Assembly: GCF_000243395.2 (NCBI RefSeq)
Contig: NZ_CM001484.1
Coordinates: 1,413,568 to 1,477,567, forward strand
Source of the DNA: Saccharomonospora glauca K62
Lineage (GTDB): Bacteria; Actinomycetota; Actinomycetes; Mycobacteriales; Pseudonocardiaceae
Direction: 5' to 3'
Length of the DNA stretch: 64,000 nucleotides
The notes below the pieces were generated by a model. The model was not told the DNA's origin, did no database searches, and was given only the letters and a program-made list of their open reading frames with translations. The translations under genes and the position numbers were made by a program. Positions within the stretch are counted from its first letter, which is position 1. The number at the start of each line of letters is the position of its first letter. Shown here piece after piece: positions 35,004-45,189 of this stretch.

Positions 35004-38000
35004 ATGTCCTCCTCATCCCTTCCGCAGGCCACCGTCCGCGAGCTGCGGTCTCGCCTGTCCGGCCTCATGGTGCGCGATGCGTACCGGCTGAGCCGGCGGC
35101 TCGACGGACTCCGTAAGGCTCGTCGTCCCCGGCCCGACGCGTTGGCCGCCATCGCCGCGGACGTGGAGCGCGCCGAGGAACGCCTCCGGCGCCGCCGGGA
35201 GTCCCTTCCCGAGGTGACCTATCCGGAAGAGCTGCCCGTCAGCGCGCGCCGGGACGACCTCGCCGAGGTGATCCGCGACAACCAGGTGGTGATCGTCGCG
35301 GGGGAGACGGGGTCGGGCAAGACCACGCAGTTGCCGAAGATCTGCCTCGAACTCGGTCTGGGCGTGCGCGGGCAGATCGGACACACCCAACCGCGCAGGC
35401 TCGCCGCGAGGACGGTCGCCGAGCGCATTGCGGCCGAGCTGAAGACCGAGCTCGGGACCACCGTCGGCTACAAGGTCCGGTTCACCGACACCTCCGGCGA
35501 CAACACGCTGGTCAAGCTGATGACCGACGGCATCCTGCTCGCCGAGATCCAGCACGACCGCCTGCTGCGGCAGTACGACACGATCATCATCGACGAGGCG
35601 CACGAGCGAAGCCTGAACATCGACTTCCTGCTCGGCTACCTCAAGCGCATCCTGCCGCGTCGGCCCGACCTCAAGGTGATCATCACCTCGGCCACCATCG
35701 ACCCGGAGCGGTTCTCGCGGCACTTCGGTGACGCCCCGATCGTGGAGGTCTCCGGCCGGACCTATCCGGTGGAGGTGCGTTACCGGCCCGTCGTCGACCC
35801 CGACGATCCCGACGCCGACCCCGATCGCGACCAGGTCCAGGCCATCTGCGACGCCGTCACCGAACTCACCGCGGAGGGGCCCGGCGACATCCTGGTGTTC
35901 CTCTCCGGGGAACGTGAGATCCGGGACGCCGACGAGGCGTTGTCGGCGATGGAGCTGCCCAACACCGAGATCCTGCCGTTGTACGCGCGCCTGTCGGCGG
36001 CCGATCAGCATCGAGTGTTCAAACCCCACCGGGGACGGCGCATCGTGCTCGCCACGAACGTGGCGGAGACCTCGCTGACCGTGCCGGGCATCAAGTACGT
36101 CATCGACCCCGGCACCGCCCGCATCTCCCGCTACAGCCATCGCACGAAGGTGCAGCGGCTGCCCGTCGAACCGATCTCGCAGGCGTCGGCCAACCAGCGC
36201 AAGGGACGCTGTGGTCGAACGTCGGACGGCATCTGCATCCGCCTGTACTCCGAGGACGACTTTCTTTCCCGGCCCGAGTTCACCGAGCCCGAGATCCTGC
36301 GCACCAACCTGGCGTCGGTGATCCTGCAGATGATCTCGTTGGGGTTGGGTGACATCGGCGCGTTCCCCTTCGTGGAGCCGCCCGACCGCAGGCAGATCAC
36401 CGCCGGTGTGCAACTGCTCACGGAACTCGGGGCGCTCGACGCGTCGGGGAAGTCGCTGACCCCGGTGGGGCGCAAGCTCGCGCAACTTCCCGTGGATCCG
36501 CGCATGGGCCGGATGATCGTGGAGGCCGCCTCCCTCGGCTGCGTGCGCGAAGTCATGATCATCGCGGCGGCGCTGTCCATCCAGGACCCACGCGAGCGGC
36601 CCGCGGAGAACCAGCAGCACGCCGACCAGTTGCACGCGCGGTTCGCCGACCCCAACTCCGACTTCCTCGCCTACCTCAACCTCTGGAACTACATCCGCGA
36701 GCGGCAGAAGGAGCTGTCGAACAACCAGTTCCGCAAGCTCTGTCGCGCCGAGTACCTCAACTACCTGCGCATCCGCGAGTGGCAGGACATCCACAGCCAG
36801 CTTCGTCAGCTGGCCAAGCCGCTCGGCATCACGCTCAACGACGTGCCCGCCGATTCCCAGCGGATCCACACCGCCCTGCTGGCGGGCCTGCTGTCCCACG
36901 TCGGTCTCAAGGACCCGGCCAAGGGCGACTACCTGGGCGCACGCGGGGCCCGGTTCGCGGTGTTCCCCGGTTCGTCGCTGTTCAAAAAACAGCCCCGCTG
37001 GGTGGCGTCGGCGGAGCTCGTGGAGACCTCGCGGCTGTGGGCGCGGGTCAACGCTCGCGTGGAGCCCGAATGGATCGAGCCGCTGGCCCAGCATTTGGTG
37101 AAGCGCACGTACTCCGAGCCGCACTGGGAACGCAAGCGCGGTGCGGTCATGGCCTACGAGCGGGTGACGTTGTACGGCATCCCGCTCGTGGTCGGTCGCA
37201 AGGTCAACTACGGTCGCATCGACCCGGAGACCGCGCGGGAGTTGTTCATCCGCCACGCCCTCGTCGAGGGCGACTGGGACACGAACCACCAGTTCTTCCA
37301 CGACAACCGCGCGCTTTTAGAGGAGGTCACCGACCTCGAGAACCGCGCCCGGCGTCGCGACCTGCTCGTCGACGACCAGACCCTGTTCGACTTCTACGAC
37401 CAGCGAATCGGGGCCGAGGTCACGTCGGCCCGGCACTTTGACACGTGGTGGAAGAAGACTCGGCGGGAGCAGCCGGACCTGCTCAACTTCGAGAAGGCCA
37501 TGCTCGTCAACGAGGCCGCCGAGGACGTGCGGGAGGCCGACTACCCCGACACCTGGCGGCAGGGCTCGCTGACCTTCAAGCTGACCTACCAGTTCGAACC
37601 GGGGACCGACGAGGACGGCGTCACCGTCCACATCCCACTCGCGGTGCTGAACCAGGTCGACCCCGACGGGTTCGAGTGGCAGGTTCCGGGCCTGCGTGAG
37701 GAGCTCGTCACCGCGCTGATCAAGTCGTTGCCCAAGCCGTTGCGGCGCAACCTGGTGCCCGCGCCCGACACCGCGCGGGAGGTGCTCGCCGCGGTCGGGC
37801 CGGAGGACGGTCCGCTGCTGCCGGTGGTGACCCGAGAGCTGGCACGGACACGCGGTGTGGAGGTCCCGCTCGACGCGTGGCGCTGGTCCGCCGTGCCCGA
37901 CCACCTCAAGATGACGTTCCGGGTGATCGGTGAGCGTGGTCGAACGCTCGGCGAGGGCAAGGATCTGGAGGCGTTGCGCGAACGGCTCGGCGACCGGCTC

Positions 38001-38900
38001 CGTCGGACCATCTCCGCCGCCGCCGACGACATGGAGCGGACGGGCCTTCGGACCCCGGACTTCGGTTCCCTGCCGAAGGAGTTCTCGGCCCGACGGCGTG
38101 GGCACGAGGTGAAGGCGTACCCCGCGCTGGTCGACGAGGGGGACAGCGTGGCCGTGCGGATGCTCGACACGCCCCGGCAGCAGCGCGCGGCGATGTGGCG
38201 TGGCACGCGCAAGCTGTTGCGGCTCAACGTCGCCTCCCCCGCCAAGTACGTCAGCCGGAACCTGTCGAACCAGTCGAAGTTGGTGCTCAGCCGTAACCCC
38301 CACGGCGGGGTGGCCGCCCTGGTCGACGACTGCGTCGATTGCGCCGTCGACAAGCTGATGGCCGACGCGGGCGGCCCGGTGTGGGACGAGAAGCGGTTCG
38401 CCCCGCTGTTGGAGCGGGTGCGCGCGGCGTTGAACGGCACGGTGCTGAACGTGTTGCATGCCGTGGAGGACGTCCTGCGCGCCGCCCACGAGGTCGAGGC
38501 GCGCCTGGAGACCATGCGGGGAGACGCCCTGACCGAATCGCTCGACGACGTCCGGGCGCACCTCTCGCAGCTCGTCCATCCGGGGTTCGTCACCAAGACC
38601 GGCTACGACCGGCTCGGCGATTTGGTGCGTTACGTCCGGGGGATCGAGCGTCGGCTCGACAAGCTGCCCTCCAACCCGGCGCGGGACGTCGAGCGGCTGC
38701 GCGACATCGCGTGGCTGCGGCAGGAGTACGAGGCGGTGTTGGACACGCTCCCGCCTCGGACGGACCCGAGCCCCGAGTTGGCCGAGATCCCGTGGATGAT
38801 CGAGGAGCTGCGGGTGAGCTTCTTCGCCCAGACCCTCGGCACGGCCTATCCGGTGTCGTTCAAGCGAGTCCTCAAAGCCCTGGACGCCGCGGCGCCGTAA
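35004..38900 (+). CDS. hrpA: ATP-dependent RNA helicase HrpA
   Basis: A 1298-residue DEAH-box helicase of the long bacterial HrpA type. Motif I is VAGETGSGKTTQLPK, motif II IIIDEAHERSLNIDFLLGYLK, motif III SATID, and motifs V/VI NVAETSLTVPGIKYV and QRKGRCGR. The helicase-associated, OB-fold and DUF3418 regions follow to the end, as in full-length members. It unwinds RNA, in other bacteria for mRNA processing and stalled-ribosome rescue. Repeat array D follows the stop. Confidence 0.95.
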   Translation: MSSSSLPQATVRELRSRLSGLMVRDAYRLSRRLDGLRKARRPRPDALAAIAADVERAEERLRRRRESLPEVTYPEELPVSARRDDLAEVIRDNQVVIVAGETGSGKTTQLPKICLELGLGVRGQIGHTQPRRLAARTVAERIAAELKTELGTTVGYKVRFTDTSGDNTLVKLMTDGILLAEIQHDRLLRQYDTIIIDEAHERSLNIDFLLGYLKRILPRRPDLKVIITSATIDPERFSRHFGDAPIVEVSGRTYPVEVRYRPVVDPDDPDADPDRDQVQAICDAVTELTAEGPGDILVFLSGEREIRDADEALSAMELPNTEILPLYARLSAADQHRVFKPHRGRRIVLATNVAETSLTVPGIKYVIDPGTARISRYSHRTKVQRLPVEPISQASANQRKGRCGRTSDGICIRLYSEDDFLSRPEFTEPEILRTNLASVILQMISLGLGDIGAFPFVEPPDRRQITAGVQLLTELGALDASGKSLTPVGRKLAQLPVDPRMGRMIVEAASLGCVREVMIIAAALSIQDPRERPAENQQHADQLHARFADPNSDFLAYLNLWNYIRERQKELSNNQFRKLCRAEYLNYLRIREWQDIHSQLRQLAKPLGITLNDVPADSQRIHTALLAGLLSHVGLKDPAKGDYLGARGARFAVFPGSSLFKKQPRWVASAELVETSRLWARVNARVEPEWIEPLAQHLVKRTYSEPHWERKRGAVMAYERVTLYGIPLVVGRKVNYGRIDPETARELFIRHALVEGDWDTNHQFFHDNRALLEEVTDLENRARRRDLLVDDQTLFDFYDQRIGAEVTSARHFDTWWKKTRREQPDLLNFEKAMLVNEAAEDVREADYPDTWRQGSLTFKLTYQFEPGTDEDGVTVHIPLAVLNQVDPDGFEWQVPGLREELVTALIKSLPKPLRRNLVPAPDTAREVLAAVGPEDGPLLPVVTRELARTRGVEVPLDAWRWSAVPDHLKMTFRVIGERGRTLGEGKDLEALRERLGDRLRRTISAAADDMERTGLRTPDFGSLPKEFSARRRGHEVKAYPALVDEGDSVAVRMLDTPRQQRAAMWRGTRKLLRLNVASPAKYVSRNLSNQSKLVLSRNPHGGVAALVDDCVDCAVDKLMADAGGPVWDEKRFAPLLERVRAALNGTVLNVLHAVEDVLRAAHEVEARLETMRGDALTESLDDVRAHLSQLVHPGFVTKTGYDRLGDLVRYVRGIERRLDKLPSNPARDVERLRDIAWLRQEYEAVLDTLPPRTDPSPELAEIPWMIEELRVSFFAQTLGTAYPVSFKRVLKALDAAAP

Positions 38901-38904
38901 CGCC

Positions 38905-38970
38905 GTGTCCGCAGCCTGCGCACGCGTGTCCGCACTTCCCGTACGCGTGTTCGCCCTTTCTGCACGCGTC
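38905..38970 (+). repeat. 21-bp-periodic 3'-end repeat array D
   Basis: GTGTCCGCA (38905-38913), GTGTCCGCA (38926-38934) and GTGTTCGCC (38947-38955) lie at exact 21-bp steps, each followed by N8-ACGC. They read in the sense of hrpA; the convergent polymerase has no arm of its own. The last unit carries the C-to-T variant also seen at the inner ends of array E. Confidence 0.85.
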
Positions 38971-38975
38971 GGGCG

Positions 38976-40652
38976 TCACGGTGCCTCGGAGTAGACCTTC
39001 ACCGCCGCCGCGGGCATCGGAAACCGCACGGGGCACGACGGTCCGAACACCAGCGAGGTGGTCTCGCGCACGGCGTCGGCGAGGCAGTCACCGACCCGCT
39101 CGGCGAGCTCGGCGGGACAGTGCACGATCACCTCGTCGTGTTGGAAGAACACCAGGTATGCCGGTGGGGGCAGGCGTCTGCGCAGCGTGGCCAGAAGTAC
39201 CGCCGTCCAGTCTGCCGCGCTGGCCTGCACCACGAAGTTGCGGGTGAACCGGCCCCATTCCCGTGCGGCACGGCGGGCGTTCCCCTCGTCTTCCGTGCCG
39301 CCCGTGAGCGCGCGCCACGCCTCGGACGGGGGCGGGGAGGTCCGGCCGAGCCGGGACCGGACGAGCCCGCCACTCTCACCCTCACGAGCAGCATGCTCCA
39401 CATAGGACACCGCGTGGGGGAACCGCCGCCGCAGCAACGCGAGTAGCGACGCCGCCTCCCCGGCTGTGCCGCCGTACATCGCCGACAGCATCGCGATCTT
39501 GGCCCGTGACCGGTCGTCGCCGTCCGGTTCACGGCCGAACATGGCACCGGCCAGGCTCGTGTAGAGGTCGGCCGACTCCGAGACCTCGGCGAGCCTACGG
39601 TCGCCGGACAACGCGGCGAGCACCCGAGGTTCGAGCTGGGCCGCGTCGGCGACCACGAGCGTCCAGCCCTCGTCGGCCCGCACGCACTCCCGTAACACCT
39701 TCGGAATCTGCAACGCCGCCCCACCGCGGCTCGCCCACCGGCCCGACACCACACCGCCCACGACGTAGACCGGGCGGAACCGGTCGTCGCGCACCCACTG
39801 GTCGAGCCAGGACCAGCCGTGGGCGGAGTGCAGGCGGGCGAGTTCCTTGTACTCCAGCAGCGGTGGCACGGCGGGATGGTCGACGTGGCGCAGCACGTAC
39901 GCGCGGGTGGAGGACACGTCGATGCCGTCGCGGCGCAGCGCGCGCACGACGCTGCCGGGGTGGTCCGGGTTCACGGGCCGGCCGCCGAACGCGGCGGTGA
40001 TGCGGTCGGCGAGCTCGGCGAGCCTGCGGGGGCGTTGCCCCGATGGCGCCCTGGGTCCCAGCAGTTCGGTGAGCAGCCGCCGGTGTACGTCCGCCCGCCA
40101 GGGCAGTCCGTCGGCGGACATCTCCACCGCGGCCAGGGCGCTGGCCGACTCGGCTGCCGTGAGCAGCCGCATCCGCTCGGGATGAGGCAGGTTTCGCATT
40201 CGCTGCTGCTGGTCGTCGTGGACGACGTCGGCCGCCTCCGGCACGTCGACGTCCGGGGGCAGGCCGGAGTCGTGGAGGTCGAACAGCGCCGGTTCGGTGT
40301 CCGTCTCGTGCCGGTCGGCTCCGGCCTCGGGCGGAGGGGGCAGGCCCTTGGCCCTGGCGTAGGCGGCGGCGAGGCCGCGGGGCTCGGAGTGGCGACCCAG
40401 GTGGGCGAGCAGCAGGTACTCGGTCAATGCGAGGTCGAGGCACCGTCCCACGCGTACGCCGTGGGCGACCAGCGGTGGGTAGTCGTGTGCGACGGAGGGG
40501 AACACCCAGCGAGGGGCGTAGTCGCGTTCCCAGTCCCGGACCAGCGCGGCGGCGTCGGCGGGGTCGAGCCCGCTCGTCGGCGCGCCGGGCAGGGGCTCCG
40601 AAGGGCGCAGCAGGTACCGGCCGTCGGGTTGCCGTGCCACGGTGATGCGCAC
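38976..40652 (-). CDS. Family-A DNA polymerase (actinobacterial bifunctional exonuclease/polymerase)
   Basis: A 558-residue PolA-like protein without the 5' nuclease domain. Polymerase motif A is TLVVADAAQLEPRVLAALSGD, motif B RSRAKIAMLSAMYGGT, motif C VFFQHDEVIVHCP. The N-terminal ~200 residues replace the exonuclease region; I do not see clear DEDD motifs there, so proofreading may be absent. Actinobacteria carry this type next to the main PolA, probably for repair. The frame runs open to 42626, but the family N-terminus begins at the GTG 40652 (RITVARQPDGRYLL). No SD is obvious. Confidence 0.8.
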   Translation of the reverse strand: MRITVARQPDGRYLLRPSEPLPGAPTSGLDPADAAALVRDWERDYAPRWVFPSVAHDYPPLVAHGVRVGRCLDLALTEYLLLAHLGRHSEPRGLAAAYARAKGLPPPPEAGADRHETDTEPALFDLHDSGLPPDVDVPEAADVVHDDQQQRMRNLPHPERMRLLTAAESASALAAVEMSADGLPWRADVHRRLLTELLGPRAPSGQRPRRLAELADRITAAFGGRPVNPDHPGSVVRALRRDGIDVSSTRAYVLRHVDHPAVPPLLEYKELARLHSAHGWSWLDQWVRDDRFRPVYVVGGVVSGRWASRGGAALQIPKVLRECVRADEGWTLVVADAAQLEPRVLAALSGDRRLAEVSESADLYTSLAGAMFGREPDGDDRSRAKIAMLSAMYGGTAGEAASLLALLRRRFPHAVSYVEHAAREGESGGLVRSRLGRTSPPPSEAWRALTGGTEDEGNARRAAREWGRFTRNFVVQASAADWTAVLLATLRRRLPPPAYLVFFQHDEVIVHCPAELAERVGDCLADAVRETTSLVFGPSCPVRFPMPAAAVKVYSEAP

Positions 40653-40696
40653 GGAAGGATTGTGCTGCGTCGCACCGACATTCCCGACTCGACGAT

Positions 40697-40720
40697 CTAA
40701 CCTACTTCTGGGTAGGTTAG
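40697..40720. promoter_or_regulatory. 24-bp inverted repeat, candidate repressor operator
   Basis: CTAACCTAC (40697-40705) and GTAGGTTAG (40712-40720) are perfect 9-bp arms with a 6-bp centre, in the divergent region between polymerase and acyl-CoA synthetase. Size and symmetry fit a TetR-family operator. It lies ~30 bp upstream of the synthetase start. Confidence 0.55.
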
Positions 40721-40748
40721 CGGTGCCACGGGAACGAGGAGGGTGTTG

Positions 40749-42365
40749 ATGCGGCCATCGCTGCTGGTCGACGTCGTCAGGGCGGGGGTGCGGACCGCCC
40801 GCAGCATCGCGGTGCTGTACCGGGCGGGGCTCGTGCCGGTGCCTCGTCTCGACGAGGCCATCCGCTCGCTCGTCACCACGCGGCGTTACGGGCCGCTGGC
40901 CGGGTCCGTCCGCATTGCCGCGCGCCGCGATCCCCACGCCGTCGGTCTCGTCGACGAGCGGGGGAGCATGACGTTCGCCCAGCTCGACCTGCGGTCGAAC
41001 GCGCTGGCGCGGGCGTGGGCGCGGCGCGGGGTCCGGCCGGGGACCACGTTGGCCGTGCTCTGTCGGGATCACCGCGGTCTCGTGCTCACCCTGCTCGCCG
41101 CGGGCAAGCTCGGGGTCCCGGTGCTGTTGCTCAACACCGGGTTCGCCAAACCGCAGCTCACCGACGTCGTCGCGCGGGAGAAGGTCGGCGTGCTCGTCTA
41201 CGACGAGGAGTTCACGGACCTGCTCGGTGACATCGTCGGGGTCGACCGCTACCTCGCGTGGACGGACTCCGGCACGGCCGAGGTGCCGCTGCTGGACGAC
41301 CTCATCGCGGACGGCGACGACCGTCACCTGCCCGCGCCCGCCAAGCCCGGTGGGTTCGTGCTCCTCACCAGCGGGACCACGGGGACCCCGAAGGGAGCGC
41401 CGCGGCCGAAGGTCTCGCCGCTGCACTCGGCCGAGTTCCTCGACCGCATTCCCCTGCGGGTCGGGGAGGCGACGTACTTCGGGGCGCCGCTGTTCCACGC
41501 CACCGGCATCTCGCAGTTCATGCTCTCCTGCGCACTCGGCTGCACGGTGGTGTTGCGCAGGCGGTTCGACCCCGAGGCCACGCTCCGGGGGATCGCCGAG
41601 CACCGGTGTACCGCGCTCGTGGTGGTGCCGACCATGTTGCAGCGGATTCTCGACCTCGGCCCGGAGGTGCTGGCCAAGTACGACACCTCCAGCCTGCGTG
41701 TGATCTTCGTCGCCGGCTCGGCGCTGGCTCCGGAGGTGGGGAACCGGGCCCGTGAGGTGTTCGGTGACGTGGTCCACAACGTGTACGGCTCCACCGAGGT
41801 GGCGGTGGCCACCGTCGCGACCCCGAAGGACTGGGAGCGGGCGCCGGGCACCGTGGGGCGGCCTCCGCTGGGGTGCCGGGTCGCGCTCTACGACGACGAG
41901 GGCAGGCGGATCACCAGGCCGTACGTCACCGGTCGCGTGTTCGTGGGCAGTGGGCTCGCTTTCCAGGGCTACACCGACGGTGGGACCAAGGACACGATCG
42001 ACGATCTGATCGCCACCGGGGACGTGGGGCACTTCGACGCCGACGGGTTGTTGTTCATCGACGGTCGCGACGACGAGATGATCGTCTCGGGCGGGGAGAA
42101 CGTCTATCCCGTCGAGGTCGAGAACGTGCTCGTGGAACATCCCGCCGTGCGTGAGGCCGCGGTGATCGGCGTTCCCGACGAGGAGTTCGGGCAGCGGTTG
42201 AAGGCGTTCGTCGTCGTGCGCGAGGGGTTCACTGTGGACGCCGAGACGATGCGGGAGCACGTGCGCGACAACCTGGCGCGGTTCAAGGTGCCCCGCGACG
42301 TCGAATTCCTGGACGCCCTGCCCCGCAACTCCACGGGCAAGATCCTGCGCAAAGCTCTGCAGTAA
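40749..42365 (+). CDS. Acyl-CoA synthetase (AMP-forming, FadD-like)
   Basis: A ~538-residue adenylate-forming ligase. P-loop-like motif VLLTSGTTGTPKGAPRP, VYGSTEVAVAT (adenine pocket), the TGDVGHFDADGLLFIDGRDDEMIVSGGENVYP hinge and the catalytic lysine in PRNSTGKILRKAL are all present. It activates a carboxylic acid, probably a fatty acid, to its CoA ester. Three starts lie together (GTG 40743, TTG 40746, ATG 40749); the SD GAGGAGG at 40736 best fits the ATG. The upstream inverted repeat suggests lipid-responsive control. Array E follows the stop. Confidence 0.88.
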   Translation: MRPSLLVDVVRAGVRTARSIAVLYRAGLVPVPRLDEAIRSLVTTRRYGPLAGSVRIAARRDPHAVGLVDERGSMTFAQLDLRSNALARAWARRGVRPGTTLAVLCRDHRGLVLTLLAAGKLGVPVLLLNTGFAKPQLTDVVAREKVGVLVYDEEFTDLLGDIVGVDRYLAWTDSGTAEVPLLDDLIADGDDRHLPAPAKPGGFVLLTSGTTGTPKGAPRPKVSPLHSAEFLDRIPLRVGEATYFGAPLFHATGISQFMLSCALGCTVVLRRRFDPEATLRGIAEHRCTALVVVPTMLQRILDLGPEVLAKYDTSSLRVIFVAGSALAPEVGNRAREVFGDVVHNVYGSTEVAVATVATPKDWERAPGTVGRPPLGCRVALYDDEGRRITRPYVTGRVFVGSGLAFQGYTDGGTKDTIDDLIATGDVGHFDADGLLFIDGRDDEMIVSGGENVYPVEVENVLVEHPAVREAAVIGVPDEEFGQRLKAFVVVREGFTVDAETMREHVRDNLARFKVPRDVEFLDALPRNSTGKILRKALQ

Positions 42366-42374
42366 CGCCCCACC

Positions 42375-42589
42375 GTGTCCGCAGGTGAGGAACGCGTGTC
42401 CGCACTTGGTGTACGCGTGTCCGCAGGGTGGGGACGCGTGTTCGCAGTTGCGGGACAGGGGTGGGCCGGCGAGGGGGCCCCGGCCGCCCCGCGGGCTGTG
42501 GACACGGGCGTGGGAAGTGCGAACACGTGTGCAGGAACTGCGGACACCCGTACGAGAACTGCGGACACTTGTACGAGGGCTGCGGACAC
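42375..42589. repeat. 21-bp-periodic 3'-end repeat array E (four plus four units, facing)
   Basis: Left arm: GTGTCCGCA at 42375, 42396, 42417 and the variant GTGTTCGCA at 42438, all 21 bp apart. Right arm: TGCGAACAC at 42518 and TGCGGACAC at 42539, 42560, 42581, also 21 bp apart. The left arm reads in the sense of the acyl-CoA synthetase, the right in the sense of the minus-strand regulator. In both arms the last unit, nearest the centre, carries the T variant. Each left unit is followed by N8-ACGC. The 71-bp centre contains a GGCCGG...CCGGCC-type stem. Confidence 0.9.
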
Positions 42590-42594
42590 GCCGG

Positions 42595-42876
42595 TCAGGC
42601 GAGGTTGCGGCGAGAGGCGATGCCACGCGGGCGCGGCGGGGGGAGCAGGCTGAGCAGGGAGCCCGTGGGGACGTCGAGGATCTGTTCCAGCGCCAGCACG
42701 GCGCGCAGTGACCGCTGTCGCTCCGGTTGTCGCTTGCCGGACTGCCAGTAGCTCAGCGCGGTGACACTGACGGGCACGCCGCGTTCCTGCAGCCGCGCCT
42801 GGATGCGGTCCAGGCTCAGGCCACTCGTGGCGATCGCCGACCGAAGTTCTTCGGAAAACGCCGTCGCGCTACTCAT
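42595..42876 (-). CDS. Small XRE-type helix-turn-helix regulator
   Basis: A 93-residue DNA-binding protein. FSEELRSAIATSGLSLDRIQARLQERGVPVSVTALSYWQSGKRQPERQRSLRAVLALEQILDVPTGSL is a Cro/CI-like helix-turn-helix, with the recognition helix around SVTALSYWQSGKRQPE. The tail PPPRPRGIASRRNLA is basic. Target unknown. The start at 42876 is chosen from the domain boundary; upstream 42915 lies in AT-rich promoter-like sequence. Its 3' end meets the right arm of array E. Confidence 0.75.
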   Translation of the reverse strand: MSSATAFSEELRSAIATSGLSLDRIQARLQERGVPVSVTALSYWQSGKRQPERQRSLRAVLALEQILDVPTGSLLSLLPPPRPRGIASRRNLA

Positions 42877-43093
42877 CGTGTCCCCTCGCCTACCATTGGA
42901 TAACGATATGGGCACACATTAGCAGGACCTGTAACGCCTGGTGAGGAAGCCTCTCCGGAGGGATTGGTCCCAACGGGCTAATGCTCGTGACGCCGAACGG
43001 CTCAGAACTGGTAAATGTGAATCATTGCCCATATTCCGTGCTGGGGGCTCTCATTGGTTACACCACGTTGTCGCCTGACACGGAAGGAAACCG

Positions 43094-44302
<1,209 letters not shown>

Positions 44303-44345
44303 GACGGCGCACGTCGCTGTCGCATCGTCACTTTCCTCCTGCACG

Positions 44346-44378
44346 GGCCGGCCCGGCGCACCACGCGTCGGGCCGGCC
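44346..44378 (+). terminator. Terminator after the subtilisin gene
   Basis: GGCCGGCCCGGCGC (44346-44359) pairs with GCGTCGGGCCGGCC (44365-44378) with one G-U, around a 5-nt loop. TTGTT follows. The 14-bp stem lies 44 bp after the stop codon. Confidence 0.75.
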
Positions 44379-44415
44379 TTGTTACCAGTGGGTAAATCGC
44401 GGGTAGGGTCGGCGC

Positions 44416-45171
44416 ATGGTCGTACGGAAGAACATCGTGATCACCGGGGCCAGCTCCGGCCTCGGGGAGGGCATGGCCCGGAAGTTCGCCGCGCTGGGGC
44501 GCAACCTCGCGCTGTGTGCCCGGCGGCGCGACCGGCTCGATGCTCTCGCCGCCGAACTCACCGACCGGTACCCCGGCATCCGGGTCGTCGTCCGGGGGCT
44601 CGATGTCACCGACCACGACCGGGTCTTCACCGTCTTCGACGAATTCCGCTCGGAACTCGGCACCCTCGATCGCGTGATCGTCAACGCGGGGCTCGGCAAG
44701 GGACAGCCCGTCGGCACGGGGTACTTCACCGCCAACCGGCAGACCGTGGAGACGAATCTCGTTGCCGGGCTGGCGCAGTGCGAGGCCGCGGTGTCGATCT
44801 TCCGGGAGCAGAACGCGGGCCACCTCGTGGTGGTGTCGTCGTTCAGCGCGGTACGGGGAATGCCGCGCAACATGACCGCCTACGCGGCGTCGAAGGCGGG
44901 CATCGCCACGCTCGCCGACGGCATCCGCGCGGACCTGCTGACCACGCCGATCGCCGTCACCACCGTGCTCCCCGGCTACATCGAGTCGGAGATGACGCGC
45001 CGCAGCTCGGGACGAACCCCCTTGCTGGCGAGCGCGGAGGCGGGCGCGCGGGCGCTGGTGAAGGCGATCGAACGGGAGCCCGCGAGGGCCTACGTGCCGT
45101 CCTGGCCGTGGACGCCGCTCAGCGTGCTCGTGAAGGTGTTGCCGACGAGCTGGCTTCGCAGGATCGCCTGA
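44416..45171 (+). CDS. Short-chain dehydrogenase/reductase
   Basis: A 251-residue classical SDR. The cofactor motif is VITGASSGLGEGMARKFA with RRRDRL favouring NADP; NAGLGKG is the NAG motif, and the catalytic set is Ser in VVSSFSAVRG plus YAASKAG. The C-terminus resembles the mycobacterial putative dehydrogenases that act on lipids. It starts 37 bp after the terminator and precedes a phosphatase by 18 bp, so they are probably co-transcribed. Substrate unknown. Confidence 0.88.
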   Translation: MVVRKNIVITGASSGLGEGMARKFAALGRNLALCARRRDRLDALAAELTDRYPGIRVVVRGLDVTDHDRVFTVFDEFRSELGTLDRVIVNAGLGKGQPVGTGYFTANRQTVETNLVAGLAQCEAAVSIFREQNAGHLVVVSSFSAVRGMPRNMTAYAASKAGIATLADGIRADLLTTPIAVTTVLPGYIESEMTRRSSGRTPLLASAEAGARALVKAIEREPARAYVPSWPWTPLSVLVKVLPTSWLRRIA

Positions 45172-45189
45172 GCGGGAGGGAGGGCACGG

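Noticed and set aside
35013-37301. A 762-codon open frame antisense to hrpA
   Set aside because: Shadow of the helicase gene with no recognisable protein motif.
42375-42589. Repeat array E as a CRISPR array
   Set aside because: Only 9-13 bp are conserved per unit, spacers are 8 bp, arms are inverted, and there are no cas genes.
38976-42626. A 1216-residue fusion of the DNA polymerase with upstream sequence
   Set aside because: The upstream part is antisense to the acyl-CoA synthetase and includes repeat array E; the family N-terminus is at 40652.
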